This document shows positions 16,293 through 25,221 of a stretch of 64,000 bases of DNA, piece after piece; the stretch's first letter is position 1, and each line of letters starts with the position of its first letter. The position numbers and the translations under genes are program-made. The stretch comes from Salipaludibacillus neizhouensis (GTDB lineage Bacteria; Bacillota; Bacilli; Bacillales; Salisediminibacteriaceae): positions 3,562,338 through 3,626,337 of the forward strand of contig NZ_KZ614146.1 of the NCBI RefSeq assembly GCF_002886185.1. Direction: 5' to 3'. The notes under the pieces were generated by a model. It was not told where the DNA came from. It was given only the letters and a program-made list of their open reading frames with translations, and did no database searches.

Positions 16293-16844
16293 ATGAGTGA
16301 ATCTACTGATAGATCGAAAATTAAAATAGAAGAAGCCAAAGATAAAGTTATTGGCGCCATTGCAGAGACAATGGATTTATATGGTCTAACACCATCTGCT
16401 GCAAATTTATATGCGACGATGTACTTTAAAGATCAGATGACTCTTGATGAGATGCGTACGGAACTTGAAATGAGTAAACCTAGTATGAGTACTAGTGTCC
16501 GTAAGCTCCAAGAAATAGAAATGGTGAAGAAAACATTTACCCGTGGTTCTAGGAAGCATACCTATGTAGCTGAGAAAAATTTCTTCCGTTCCTTTATGGT
16601 GTTCTACTGTCACATGTGGGAACGCGAAGTAAAAATGAATTTGGAAGCAACTGAGGAAGCACAAGAGGATTTAATAGATGTCATAAAAGATCCTACTAGT
16701 ACACCAGAAATTGTTGCAGAAGCAAAAAAATACTATGATCAATTAGAAGAGTCTAAAACATATTATCACTGGTTGACAGACTTAGTTGCAAGCATAAGAA
16801 GTGGTAAGATATTTGAATTTTTACCTAAAGACCAGCAAGATTAA
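16293..16844 (+). CDS. gbsR: GbsR/MarR-type choline-responsive repressor
   Basis: A 183-residue regulator of the GbsR family, divergent from gbsA. The winged helix includes MTLDEMRTELEMSKPSMSTS and VRKLQEIEMVKK. The conserved linker FFRSFMVFYCHMWEREVKMN and the C-terminal HWLTDLVASIRSGKIFEF are typical of GbsR. In B. subtilis GbsR senses choline and represses gbsAB and opuB. Here its likely targets are gbsA, betA and the neighbouring binding protein. The start is backed by GGGAGTGA. A structured repeat starts 2 bp after the stop. Confidence 0.92.
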   Translation: MSESTDRSKIKIEEAKDKVIGAIAETMDLYGLTPSAANLYATMYFKDQMTLDEMRTELEMSKPSMSTSVRKLQEIEMVKKTFTRGSRKHTYVAEKNFFRSFMVFYCHMWEREVKMNLEATEEAQEDLIDVIKDPTSTPEIVAEAKKYYDQLEESKTYYHWLTDLVASIRSGKIFEFLPKDQQD

Positions 16845-16846
16845 TT

Positions 16847-16955
16847 TAAGAAAAACGGCATAGCCGTCTTTTATTAAATGCAGCGTCAGCTTCCACCGCC
16901 ATGTTTTAAGTATCAAGGAAGGGTTTCCCTTGATACGTGCGGTGTGAAGGTAGCT
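16847..16955 (+). repeat. Structured repeat, copy 2
   Basis: Same architecture as copy 1 with compensatory change in P1: ACGGC-ata-GCCGT instead of ACGC-gta-GCGT. P2 is CAGC/TTC/CACCGC with GCGGTG/GAA/GCT. P3 pairs GTATCAAGG with CCTTGATAC. It begins 2 bp after the gbsR stop. Confidence 0.85.
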
Positions 16956-17070
16956 TTATCTCTTGAAAAGAAGTTATCAGGTAGTCTTTTGAAAAAAACT
17001 ATTGACTACCTTCAATATAAATGTTTCACTTCTATCTTCTAAATAGGAGATGTTTAAGTTTTGTGTTATC

Positions 17071-17101
17071 GTTAAAATATTTCTTAACATTTTTAACGTT
17101 T
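17071..17101 (+). promoter_or_regulatory. Candidate GbsR-binding motif before the betaine-binding protein
   Basis: The array GTTAAAATATTTCTTAAC followed by ATTTTTAACGTTT resembles the motif downstream of the gbsA promoter and the one before betA. Its position, 47 bp before the start codon, suits control of this gene. Confidence 0.4.
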
Positions 17102-17147
17102 GAAATATTTTAGTTTAGAAAATAAAAAAACAAAGGGGTTTTACAAC

Positions 17148-18056
17148 ATGAACAACTCGAAAAAAACACTTATTTTTATCTTAGCGATGCTAATGGCTGC
17201 TGTACTAACAGCATGCGGAAGCAATAATAGTGGGGAAACTAACAGTGCACAAGATGACGCCGAAACAGAAACCAAGGTAAGTGATGAAGAATTAACGATT
17301 GCTCAAATTAACTGGGCTGAAAATATTGCAGTAACAAACATGTGGAAAGTAATTTTAGAAGATAAAGGTTATGACGTGACGTTAAACTTATTGGACATGG
17401 GTGTTACGATGGAGGCTTTAGCAACTAGCGAGCTAGATGCTAGTTTAGAAATATGGTTACCGGTTCAAGATGCGAATTATTTGGAAACGTATGAAGATAC
17501 TGTTAACTTTTCAGAATCTACTTGGTTTGATAATGCAAAAGTAGGACTTGTTGTTCCAACCTATTTAGAAGAAGTGAATAGTGTAGAAGATCTAAATGAA
17601 CATATAGAACTGTTTGAAGGACAAATTATTGGTTTTGATTCTGGCGCAGGGACGATGGAAGTAACGGAACAATTAATTGAAGATTATAATCTTGAGTTTG
17701 AACTACTACCAAGCTCTGAACCTGCGATGATAACTGCGATTGGAGAAGCAATAAAAAATGAAGAACCAATCGTGTCACCACTTTGGAGCCCACACTCGGT
17801 ATTCTCTAACTATGACTTGAAATTCCTAGAGGATCCGCAAAACACATTCGGTGGTGTAGAAAAAATTCACCATGCTACAAGACTTGGATTTGAAGAAGAT
17901 CATCCAGAAGTGAGCGAGTGGTTTAAAAATTGGAAGATGGATGACGAACAAATTGGCCAACTTATCAGTTATGTAGATAATGCAGAAGACCCTCTTGATG
18001 GGGCTAAGAAATGGATTGAAGAAAATCAAGACTTGGTTGATGAATGGGTAAAATAA
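17148..18056 (+). CDS. Glycine betaine/choline-type substrate-binding lipoprotein (conventional domain order)
   Basis: The start is ATG 17148, preceded by AAAGGGG; a longer frame from 17100 lacks a site. The 302-residue product has a lipoprotein signal (VLTACGS). Lobe order is conventional: INWAENIAVTNMWKVILED and LGLVVPTYLE-like first, then IIGFDSGAGTM, WSPHSVF and the KFLEDP segment. These match the OpuAC domain of quaternary-amine importers, with aromatic residues for cation-pi binding. No ATPase or permease gene is adjacent, so it is an orphan subunit that must work with OpuA-type components elsewhere. The exact substrate (betaine, choline or a relative) is not certain. Confidence 0.85.
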   Translation: MNNSKKTLIFILAMLMAAVLTACGSNNSGETNSAQDDAETETKVSDEELTIAQINWAENIAVTNMWKVILEDKGYDVTLNLLDMGVTMEALATSELDASLEIWLPVQDANYLETYEDTVNFSESTWFDNAKVGLVVPTYLEEVNSVEDLNEHIELFEGQIIGFDSGAGTMEVTEQLIEDYNLEFELLPSSEPAMITAIGEAIKNEEPIVSPLWSPHSVFSNYDLKFLEDPQNTFGGVEKIHHATRLGFEEDHPEVSEWFKNWKMDDEQIGQLISYVDNAEDPLDGAKKWIEENQDLVDEWVK

Positions 18057-18142
18057 AGACATAAGTAAATAGTTGAAATACAAAAAAAGCTGGTCCCTCA
18101 ATTGAACTGTAACCTATAAAATGGACAGTTTATAAAAGAGAC

Positions 18143-19090
18143 CTATGCAGCTAGTAAATGACTTCGGTATTGAGCCGGGGTCATTTTCTTTAATCCCCAC
18201 TGGTAACGATGACTATTATATTCTTCCATGTAGTCATCTACTTCTTGTCTTAATTGCATAAAGTTCTCGCATGCTTTGTGATCGACCATATCTTTGAAAT
18301 GACCAAAGAATGATTCCATTGGTGCGTTGTCCCAACAATTTCCCTTTCTTGACATAGATTGACGTACCCCTAATTTTTTCACTCTGTCCTGGAACTCTGG
18401 ATGAGTATAGTGAACCCCTTGATCAGAGTGGAGGATAGTCTCAGGGTGAAAGATACCCATCCCTTCCTTGAGGTTGTCTAATGTTTGATAAACAATATCC
18501 ATTTCTAATGACCTTGACAATTTATACGCTAAAATCTCTTTTGTAGCTCCATCTTTCACACAGGATAAATAGGCTTTTTGACCTCCCCTATAGTAAAGAT
18601 AAGTAATGTCAGTTAATAACACTTTACCAAATTCTTTTTGATCAAATTGACGTTTTAGTAAGTTCGGACATGTACGGTGTTCTTGTGTCGCCTTAAGCAT
18701 TATTCTATAAGGCTTCACCCGCCTAATTTTCGTTTCAAGGCTGAATTTTTTCATTAAGCGTCTGATTTTCTTATGATTCATCACGACACTGTGATCATTC
18801 TCTAATATCATTTTAATTTGAAGCGCCCCTACTTTTTGATTCTTTACGAAGAAAATATTTTTAATAAGTTCAACTTCTTGTGTATCCCTTGCTTCTCGGA
18901 CTTGACGGACGCCCTCTGCGCTTAACCAGGCGTAATAACCACTTTTACTTACTTCCGCTAACTGACACAGCTGGGTTACTTTTCCTTTTAATTGATGCTT
19001 TCTAATGATTTTTTCAATAAGTTCAAATTTCTCTGAAGGGGTTAATATTTCTTTTTCAACGCCTGCCTCTCTCGTTCTTCTAGCTTTTTT
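18143..19090 (-). CDS. IS3 transposase OrfB (expressed by -1 frameshift)
   Basis: The frame is open upstream of the first ATG (18811) as far as the slippery site. It encodes an HTH_21-like segment (QLCQLAEVSKSGYYAWL) and the rve integrase core with the DDE triad: TDITYLYY, LHSDQGVHYTH and the E of APMESFFGHFK. The end is LKKMTPAQYRSHLL. The functional product is an OrfAB fusion made by slipping on AAAAAAG at 19084-19090. Confidence 0.9.
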   Translation of the reverse strand, partial: KKARRTREAGVEKEILTPSEKFELIEKIIRKHQLKGKVTQLCQLAEVSKSGYYAWLSAEGVRQVREARDTQEVELIKNIFFVKNQKVGALQIKMILENDHSVVMNHKKIRRLMKKFSLETKIRRVKPYRIMLKATQEHRTCPNLLKRQFDQKEFGKVLLTDITYLYYRGGQKAYLSCVKDGATKEILAYKLSRSLEMDIVYQTLDNLKEGMGIFHPETILHSDQGVHYTHPEFQDRVKKLGVRQSMSRKGNCWDNAPMESFFGHFKDMVDHKACENFMQLRQEVDDYMEEYNSHRYQWGLKKMTPAQYRSHLLAA

Positions 19091-19476
19091 AAGAAGTCAT
19101 TCTCAGCTTCTAAATACTTGATCCTTGTTTCTGCTTTTTTAAGTTTTTCTTCGGCAGATAACGTTTTAGATGAGGGGCGACCAGAACTTCCTTTTCCTCT
19201 TCGCTCCGATTCGAATCCAACTTCACCAAACTGCTCAAACGTATCGCGCCAACGCCTTAAGCAACGTATTGGTTGATCTTTACCTATAACCTCAAGGTTA
19301 AATCCATTCTCTAGAAAGATCTGAGAAGGTCTTTTTCCTGTTTTATATTCTTGAACAGCCTTTACTTTAAAATATGGTTGGTAAGAGATCGATCGATCCG
19401 ACACACGTACAACATTCGGATTCTTCTCTAGTTCTTTCATTTGAAACTCTGAATATATGTTTTTACTCATGTCCAT
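19042..19476 (-). CDS. IS3 transposase OrfA
   Basis: 144 residues with a helix-turn-helix (AVQEYKTGKRPSQIFLENGF) and a C-terminal leucine-zipper-like coiled coil (KKAETRIKYLEAENDFLKKL). The A6G heptamer near its end (19084-19090) is in the zero frame as A-AAA-AAG, the standard site for -1 frameshifting into OrfB. Confidence 0.9.
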   Translation of the reverse strand: MDMSKNIYSEFQMKELEKNPNVVRVSDRSISYQPYFKVKAVQEYKTGKRPSQIFLENGFNLEVIGKDQPIRCLRRWRDTFEQFGEVGFESERRGKGSSGRPSSKTLSAEEKLKKAETRIKYLEAENDFLKKLEERERQALKKKY

Positions 19477-19610
19477 TCTCCGTTCTAATGATTTATTTTA
19501 TTATAAACGGGTTTATCTTATAAAAACATAAAAACCCGAATAATGAGGCACTTTTTTTAAGTGTCCATTATTCGGGTTACAGTTCAAATTTGGAGAGACC
19601 AGCTTTTTTT

Positions 19611-20197
19611 GTCTTTCAAAACTGTTTTATATTTTATTTGGATACTTTCCCCTTTGATTACGGCCATAAAAATGTACTACTTCTGTCATGTTTTTAACAG
19701 GATTTGGCACAGTTTTTACTACATGCTACCAACAGTTTACCCGTGGAGTAGCTTCAAGAAATTACGGATTTACAACGTGAAGATAAGAAAAGTCTAATCC
19801 TCTTCAAAATAAGCAAGCTGTTACTTGAAGTACAATTCACAGGCAACTAGTTGTCAAACGTACATTATCCTCCTCCTTGAACAAATTCATATTAACAAGG
19901 AAAAAGAGTGAATATGGGTACAATGGCTCTAAGATGGAGCATAGTGAAGGAAGTAAACGTTATATACCTTGAAGTACGGACAACCTTACATTATACATAC
20001 TATTTCGACAATAATTACTGTATTAACCGTTTGACTTGTACATCAACGAAAGCTTAACATTTAAAGCAGTTAGTCTCTAATCTCGCTATTTCATATGCTT
20101 TTACTGTTGGTGACATAGAACATAAAAGACAACTGAAAATTACTACATAGCAGAGCAGAAAAGTGGTAATAATAGTAACTAAAGGAGTGTACTAAAC
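19611..20197. other. Intergenic region, no gene recognised
   Basis: About 590 bp between the IS-split terminator and the second betaine-binding gene. Only short frames occur. It should hold the promoter of the downstream gene, but no convincing -35/-10 pair was found. Confidence 0.5.
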
Positions 20198-21121
20198 ATG
20201 TTTAATTGGAGAAAAAATCTAGGGATTATTGCTGGTTTATCTTTATCCCTTATAGCCGCTGGATGTGGAACAGAGGAGTCAAATGACAGCGGGAATGGGC
20301 AGACAGAAGATACATCAAATGTCAGTGAAGAAATGGGATATCAAATTACTGGTATTGAGCCTGGTGCTGGGCAAACACAGACAAATGAGAAGGCTATAGC
20401 TGAGTATGAAAGTCTTGCTGGTTGGGAACAGGAAACGTCTTCAGCAGCTGCCATGTTGACCGCGTTAGGAGACGCTATTGAAAACGAAGAACCCATTATT
20501 GTTGCAGCATGGTCACCTCACTATATGTTTGCTAAATATGATATAAAGTACTTAGAAGATCCTGAACTTATCTTTGGTGAGGAGGAACACATTACAACAA
20601 TTGTAAGACAAGGTCTAAAAGAAGACATGCCTAGTGCTTATACGATTCTTGATAGACTTCACTGGGAACTACCAGTATTCCAAGAAGCTTTACTTGAAGC
20701 TCAAGAAATGGATTTTGATTTTGAAAAAGTAGCTCAAGAGTGGGTGGATGAGAATCCAGAAAAGGTTACAGAATGGACAGAAGGGGTAGAACCTGTTGAT
20801 GGTACTTCAATAGACTTAGTCTTAACTTCGTGGGATGCAGAAACTTTTTCAACGAATGTGGCTAAAATTGTTTTAGAACAACAAGGCTTCGATGTTATGC
20901 TTACACCAGTAGATCCATCTATTATGTTTAGTGCAATAGCATCTGGTGATTCTGATGCTACTCTATCTCCATGGATGCCTGCAACACATGGTGCACTTTA
21001 TGAAGAGTATGATGGTCAATTTGAAGATTTAGGACCGAACCTTGAAGGGGCTAGGATTGGTTTAGCTGTACCATCCTATATGGACATCGATTCCATAGAG
21101 GATCTTGAGCCTGCAGAGTAA
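20198..21121 (+). CDS. opuAC: OpuAC-type glycine betaine-binding lipoprotein (circularly permuted order)
   Basis: 307 residues with lipobox IAAGCG. Lobes are in the order of B. subtilis OpuAC: TGIEPGAGQT and AAWSPHYMFAKYDIKYLEDP come first, then VLTSWDAETFSTNVAKIVLE, SPWMPATHGALYEEYDGQFE and the ending PSYMDIDSIEDLEPAE. In conventional OpuAC domains, as in the gene at 17148, the second half comes first. Aromatic residues of the substrate cage are retained (W in AAWSPH, W in SPWMP). OpuAA and OpuAB are not adjacent. The start has AGGAGTG. A repeat copy begins 10 bp after the stop. Confidence 0.88.
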   Translation: MFNWRKNLGIIAGLSLSLIAAGCGTEESNDSGNGQTEDTSNVSEEMGYQITGIEPGAGQTQTNEKAIAEYESLAGWEQETSSAAAMLTALGDAIENEEPIIVAAWSPHYMFAKYDIKYLEDPELIFGEEEHITTIVRQGLKEDMPSAYTILDRLHWELPVFQEALLEAQEMDFDFEKVAQEWVDENPEKVTEWTEGVEPVDGTSIDLVLTSWDAETFSTNVAKIVLEQQGFDVMLTPVDPSIMFSAIASGDSDATLSPWMPATHGALYEEYDGQFEDLGPNLEGARIGLAVPSYMDIDSIEDLEPAE

Positions 21122-21131
21122 GAACACTGAA

Positions 21132-21270
21132 TAAGAAAAACGGCATAGCCGTCTTTTATTAAATACAGCGTGATCTTTAGCCACCCCCGAGTAGCACCTA
21201 CGTAGTGTGTGTAGGTGCTACTCGATAGGAGGTGGGGTTTCCCTTGGTACTTGTGGCGTAAAGATAGCTG
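21132..21270 (+). repeat. Structured repeat, copy 3, with remodelled inner hairpin
   Basis: P1 (ACGGC/GCCGT), the linker and P2 (ATCTTT and GCCAC with GTGGC and AAAGAT) are kept. The 5' arm of P3 is replaced by an unrelated 14-bp hairpin (21188-21201 with 21211-21224, CGAGTAGCACCTAC). The 3' arm CCCTTGGTACTT survives. It begins 10 bp after the opuAC stop. Confidence 0.85.
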
Positions 21271-21292
21271 TCAACTTACAGTTCTTAACTAT

Positions 21293-21320
21293 ATGCTCCC
21301 CTTTTAGTGAAGGGGAGCAT
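21293..21320 (+). terminator. Terminator after opuAC
   Basis: ATGCTCCCCTT pairs with AAGGGGAGCAT around a 6-base loop, followed by TATTTAT. Confidence 0.75.
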
Positions 21321-21494
21321 TATTTATGTTTAAAAGAGCTTACGATACAGAGTATACGTTCAATAATTTACAATCATCACGTTCTTTAAAAAAATTCAAT
21401 CAAGAAGATGAACTTCATCATTTACGTGAATGTACCCAGTTTTATCACAGAATCATAAACACCAAGATAATTATTTCTTTAACAAGTTCCAGAC

Positions 21495-21565
21495 AAAAAA
21501 AGAAGGCACTCTTTCATGAAATGTATGCTTTGACCGGCAAATACATTTTGAAAGAGGCCTTCCTT
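21495..21565 (-). terminator. betA terminator
   Basis: A long stem pairs AAGGCACTCTTTCA...AATGTAT with ATACATTTTGAAAGAGGCCTT, followed on the minus strand by CTTCTTTTTTT. Confidence 0.75.
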
Positions 21566-21583
21566 ATGAAAGCATTATTTAAC

Positions 21584-23266
21584 TTAACCTTTTATAGTGC
21601 CTGCATCAGCTGGATGTACCCCATGACGATAGAAGTCCGTATTAATAGGCTTCAGTGGTTTACATCCAAGGATTAAGTCCGCTGCCTTTTCCGCCAACAT
21701 CAATACCGGTGCATGGATATTACCGTTAGTAACATAGGGCATAGCAGACGCATCGGCCACTCGTAGATTGTCGAGCCCGTGGACCTTCATGGTTAGAGGA
21801 TCTACGACAGCCATTGGGTCTGAAGCTGGTCCCATTTTTGCCGTACACGATGGATGAAGCGCAGTCTCCGCATCATTCGCCACCCAATCCAAAATCTCAT
21901 CATCTGTTTGAACTGCATCACCAGGTGAAATTTCTCCTGAATTGTATCGTGCCATTGCTGGCTGAGACATAATATCCCTTGAAATTCGTACCGCTTCAAT
22001 CCACTCACGTCGGTCCTGTTCGGTAGAAAGATAGTTGTAGACCATGCTCGGGTACTCTTTAGGGTTTTTCGAACGAATCTTTAATGTTCCTCGAGAATCG
22101 GAGTACATAGGTCCTACGTGGACCTGGAATCCGTGATCAGTGTCTGCTTTTTTTCCATCGTACCTTACCGCTACCGGAAGGAAGTGGAACATCAAATTTG
22201 GATAGTCGACGTCCTCGTTCGAACGAACAAAACCCCCACCTTCGAAATGGTTGGTTGCTGCTGGACCTTTGCGACTGAGCAACCACTGCAAACCAATCCA
22301 AGGCATACGCGCTTTATTTAAGTTAGGCTGCTCTGAAACCGGTTCTGGACAAGAGTATTGAATATAGGCTTCAAGATGATCCTGAAGGTTCTGACCTACA
22401 CCAGGAAGATCAACTACAGGTTTAATGCCAAGTGAGCGCAAGTGCTTCGCGTCACCCACACCTGACAATTGAAGCAGCTGCGGCGTATTGATTGCACCAC
22501 CAGAGAGTATGACTTCCCCTGCTTTAACTTGATGAGTTCTCCCGTTTCGTTCATATGTCACACCCTTAGCTCGGGTACCTTCGAAATCGATACTTGCAAC
22601 AAAAGCACGAGTTTTCACAGTGAGGTTCTTACGTTTCATAGCCGGATGCAGATATGCACGTGAAGCTGACAATCGTCTGCCTTTGTATACATGCTTATCA
22701 AACGGACCAAATCCCTCCTGCCGAAAACCGTTCACATCGGGTGTTCGCGAGTAACCTGCCTCGACACCTGCGTTAAAAAAGGCTGGAAATAAAGGATTCT
22801 TAGCTGGCCCGCGTTCTAGTTTAAGAGGACCATCGTGACCGCGAAGCTCATCTTCCGGTGAAGCTAAAGCATTTTCCAGGCGTTTGAAATACGGAAGACA
22901 GTGCGCAAAATTCCACGTTTCCATACCTGGATCGGCGCCCCAACGTTCGTAGTCCATCGGATTACCACGTTGGAAAATCATACCGTTGATTGAGCTCGAA
23001 CCTCCGAGAACTTTTCCACGGGCATGCTTGATATGCCGTCCATTCATATAAGGTTCAGGATCAGATTCATATTTCCAGTCGTATAATGATTTCCCTGCTG
23101 GGAACGGCAAAGCTGCTGGCATTTGGATCAATAGGTCCCATGAAAAATCTTTTCGCCCTGCCTCTAACACCAGAACACTGCGTGTCCCATCTGCACTTAA
23201 GCGATCGCCGAGAACAGAACCCGCACTACCGCCACCTATAATAACTATATCGTATGTTTCTTTCAT
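21584..23266 (-). CDS. betA: Choline dehydrogenase, GMC oxidoreductase
   Basis: A 560-residue FAD enzyme. The ADP-binding motif is [17 protein letters not shown] (residues 8-24), GMC signature 1 is [18 protein letters not shown], signature 2 is [15 protein letters not shown], and the active-site histidine lies in [10 protein letters not shown]. It oxidises choline to betaine aldehyde, which GbsA completes to glycine betaine. In B. subtilis this step is done by the iron-type alcohol dehydrogenase GbsB, so the BetA-type enzyme with GbsA/GbsR is a hybrid arrangement. Start ATG with AAGGAGG. The local base composition appears a little GC-richer than its neighbours, compatible with transfer. Confidence 0.92.
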   Translation of the reverse strand: MKETYDIVIIGGGSAGSVLGDRLSADGTRSVLVLEAGRKDFSWDLLIQMPAALPFPAGKSLYDWKYESDPEPYMNGRHIKHARGKVLGGSSSINGMIFQRGNPMDYERWGADPGMETWNFAHCLPYFKRLENALASPEDELRGHDGPLKLERGPAKNPLFPAFFNAGVEAGYSRTPDVNGFRQEGFGPFDKHVYKGRRLSASRAYLHPAMKRKNLTVKTRAFVASIDFEGTRAKGVTYERNGRTHQVKAGEVILSGGAINTPQLLQLSGVGDAKHLRSLGIKPVVDLPGVGQNLQDHLEAYIQYSCPEPVSEQPNLNKARMPWIGLQWLLSRKGPAATNHFEGGGFVRSNEDVDYPNLMFHFLPVAVRYDGKKADTDHGFQVHVGPMYSDSRGTLKIRSKNPKEYPSMVYNYLSTEQDRREWIEAVRISRDIMSQPAMARYNSGEISPGDAVQTDDEILDWVANDAETALHPSCTAKMGPASDPMAVVDPLTMKVHGLDNLRVADASAMPYVTNGNIHAPVLMLAEKAADLILGCKPLKPINTDFYRHGVHPADAGTIKG

Positions 23267-23426
23267 ATTTAGTACCTCCTTGGATGTTTGAAAACTAGTT
23301 TAGTGATTAAAGCTATACTAAAAGCATTTATCATAAACTCACCTTCTGTTATTGAAACCAGTTCGTAGTTTGATAGTTTTTTAATTAAATTTACTTGAGC
23401 AATTCAGTGGCTCAGATTCGACCTTT

Positions 23427-23462
23427 GTTAATTTTGTTAAATTTTTATTTAATGTATTTAAC
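23427..23462 (-). promoter_or_regulatory. Candidate GbsR-binding array at betA
   Basis: GTTAATTTTGTTAAATTTTT followed by ATTTAATGTATTTAAC contains GTTAAA and TTTAAC halves like those at gbsA and at the gene at 17148. It is downstream of the predicted betA promoter, as expected for a roadblock repressor. Confidence 0.4.
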
Positions 23463-23478
23463 ACTTTTAATTTACCAC

Positions 23479-23507
23479 AGTATAATTTTTTTGTAAACCG
23501 GTGTTCA
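23479..23507 (-). promoter_or_regulatory. Putative betA promoter
   Basis: Minus-strand TGAACA (23502-23507), 17-bp spacer, TATACT (23479-23484). The -35 is weak. Confidence 0.4.
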
Positions 23508-23728
23508 TATTTTTTTAGATTTTTTTTACATTCACTCAGTAAAGGTCAAGATCATCTTAGCCTGAGCAAACCGAGCATGAGCACCACTGTGGTAGCCAAC
23601 CGCAAACATTATTCCCAATTGCGATGTTATTTTGCCTAACTAAGTCAGTGTGTCATTAACTTTTATCGAATAACTATATGCACCGAGAGTAACACTACTC
23701 ATAAAACTAATGAGGGGAGATTAATGAC

Positions 23729-24214
23729 ATGAAACAGATTATTCTCTGGGCACTCTTGATATTGCCTTGGATGTCCTTATTTTTATTGAAAATGGATACT
23801 GTACGCAGGTACATGCCGGTCGCTCTATTTATGACCATTATTCATACCTTGGCATATCAAGCGGCTTACCATTATGGATGGTGGAAAGAGGCAGGTTCCA
23901 GTCTTTTCGGGTGGGATAAAGTCGTCCCAATCCCTTGGGTGTATGGAGCATATTTAGTAATAGTCATCTGGGTATTCCACTTTACTTTCGGGAAATTTTG
24001 GGTGTATTTAACTGTCAATATACTTTTGGACGGGGTATTTATGTACGTTGTTTACCCGATATGGCAACGGATAGGGCTTGTTTCGAGTGAATCGACTTTG
24101 CCTACAATAGCTATTGTTGCTATGATGATCGGTTTTGCGATTATCATCTATGTGTATCAACTTTGGCAGGACGAAGTGTTCAAACAGCCCAAAGCGAAAC
24201 ACATAAATGATTAA
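23729..24214 (+). CDS. Small multipass membrane protein, CBO0543-like
   Basis: 161 residues with about five hydrophobic segments (LLILPWMSLFLL, VALFMTIIHTLAYQ, YGAYLVIVIWVFHFTF, LLDGVFMYVV, IAIVAMMIGFAIIIYVYQLW) and conserved tryptophans (GWWKEAG, FGWDKVVPIPWVYG). It resembles the CBO0543 family of short Bacillus membrane proteins with no known function. Start ATG with GAGGGGAG. It stands alone. Confidence 0.7.
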   Translation: MKQIILWALLILPWMSLFLLKMDTVRRYMPVALFMTIIHTLAYQAAYHYGWWKEAGSSLFGWDKVVPIPWVYGAYLVIVIWVFHFTFGKFWVYLTVNILLDGVFMYVVYPIWQRIGLVSSESTLPTIAIVAMMIGFAIIIYVYQLWQDEVFKQPKAKHIND

Positions 24215-24250
24215 GAACTGACTTGATATCCCCTTCATTCGGGATGAGGG

Positions 24251-24364
24251 AATCTCATTTATATTGACGCCTTAGACCGACCCGGAAGATCCTATAATGA
24301 AGTCATGGCAGAGTGGAAATATATCAAGCTTAATATTATCACTCTCGAAAATGGTCGTATGTAG
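24251..24364 (+). pseudogene. Serine-recombinase (resolvase) remnant
   Basis: A 37-codon frame encodes IYIDALDRPGRSYNEVMAEW, which matches the LDRLGRs block of resolvase/invertase catalytic domains, followed by LNIITLEN. The serine-bearing N-terminus and the DNA-binding domain are absent. Confidence 0.55.
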
Positions 24365-24928
24365 AGAGAGATGGCTGGTATGGAAAAGTTGAAGGATGAT
24401 CAGTTTTCATCGCTACTCGCTTATACTGAGGTGGATATTTTTGACGAAATTTAGTTGCTTGTAGAAAACTATTATTAAAGTAAGACAAGTTATGCAACTA
24501 ATGTACCAGGCAAGTTAATAATGCAAGGACATCTTCATAAACCTAAATCTATTCTTTTTACAAGTGTTCTCAAAAAACCAGGATAACCTTTAATATTTAT
24601 AAAATAAATAGAATGAGGAGACTATTATGGAAATACTACGTTGAAAAATATGTAGCATTTTTATAATTTATTGAATCTCTTTTCCCCTTCAAGGAACAAA
24701 GAGAGCATAAGGAAGTGAAGAATAAAGTCACTACAACATATACTTTATTTTTACCAAAATGGAGTGGCTACTTGCCTTAAAAAGTTTAAACTGGGAACTA
24801 ACGCACAAAGCTTTCATCTAATTTTCCTTTATGTTTCTCTTTCAACAAAAGTTTGTATGTACTGTCTAATATCAATTGTTTTATATCTTATAGATATGCT
24901 ACTATTTTACTTTACTACATAAAGAAAA
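24365..24928. other. Decayed intergenic DNA
   Basis: No open frame of note and no clear signals between the resolvase remnant and the Ltp-like fragment. Confidence 0.5.
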
Positions 24929-25048
24929 GGATACTACAGCGAGAGTATGCATATGTCTAAAGCGGGTATATACGACCAATTGATTTCGGAATACGGAGAA
25001 AAATTCACTCAAGAACAAGCAGATTATGCAGTTGAAAATTTAGATTAA
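24929..25048 (+). pseudogene. Ltp-family lipoprotein C-terminal fragment
   Basis: The frame ends SKAGIYDQLISEYGEKFTQE...QADYAVENLD, the repeat unit of Ltp (host cell surface-exposed) lipoproteins. The upstream part including any signal peptide is gone. Confidence 0.65.
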
Positions 25049-25095
25049 TCTATATTATTAATTATGTATTGATGAACTCAAAAAAAATAATCTTT

Positions 25096-25128
25096 AAAGA
25101 CCGGGCATAAAAACCATGCCCGGTCTTT
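25096..25128. terminator. Strong bidirectional terminator
   Basis: AAAGACCGGGCAT pairs with ATGCCCGGTCTTT around a 7-base loop and is followed by TT; A-rich upstream, so it also works for the iron operon on the minus strand. Confidence 0.75.
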
Positions 25129-25221
25129 TTAGGTCAGTTAATACACCACTTATATTGTTTTATCTTAGCTATTTCTTCCAAGATCACTTTCGCGGACCAC
25201 ACAAAGTGTTAAAAAGGTTTA

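Larger units (their letters stand above)
18103..19586 (-). mobile_element. IS3-family insertion sequence (IS150-like)
   Basis: 1484 bp bounded by TGAACTGTAACC... and its inverted copy ...GGGTTACAGTTCA, with AAT duplicated on both sides (18100-18102 and 19587-19589). It carries overlapping orfA and orfB with an A6G frameshift signal. Both frames look intact, so the element may still be active. A 64-bp relic of a related copy lies at 46998-47061. Confidence 0.92.
18082..19610 (+). terminator. Rho-independent terminator split by an IS3 element
   Basis: AAAAAAAGCTGGTC (18082-18095) and GACCAGCTTTTTTT (19597-19610) are perfect partners, now separated by the 1.48-kb IS. Without the IS and one copy of the AAT duplication they form a compact terminator for the betaine-binding protein. 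Confidence 0.85.

Noticed and set aside
21326..21676. Plus-strand ORF of 116 codons
   Set aside because: It spans the betA terminator hairpin and the antisense end of betA, and has no family resemblance.
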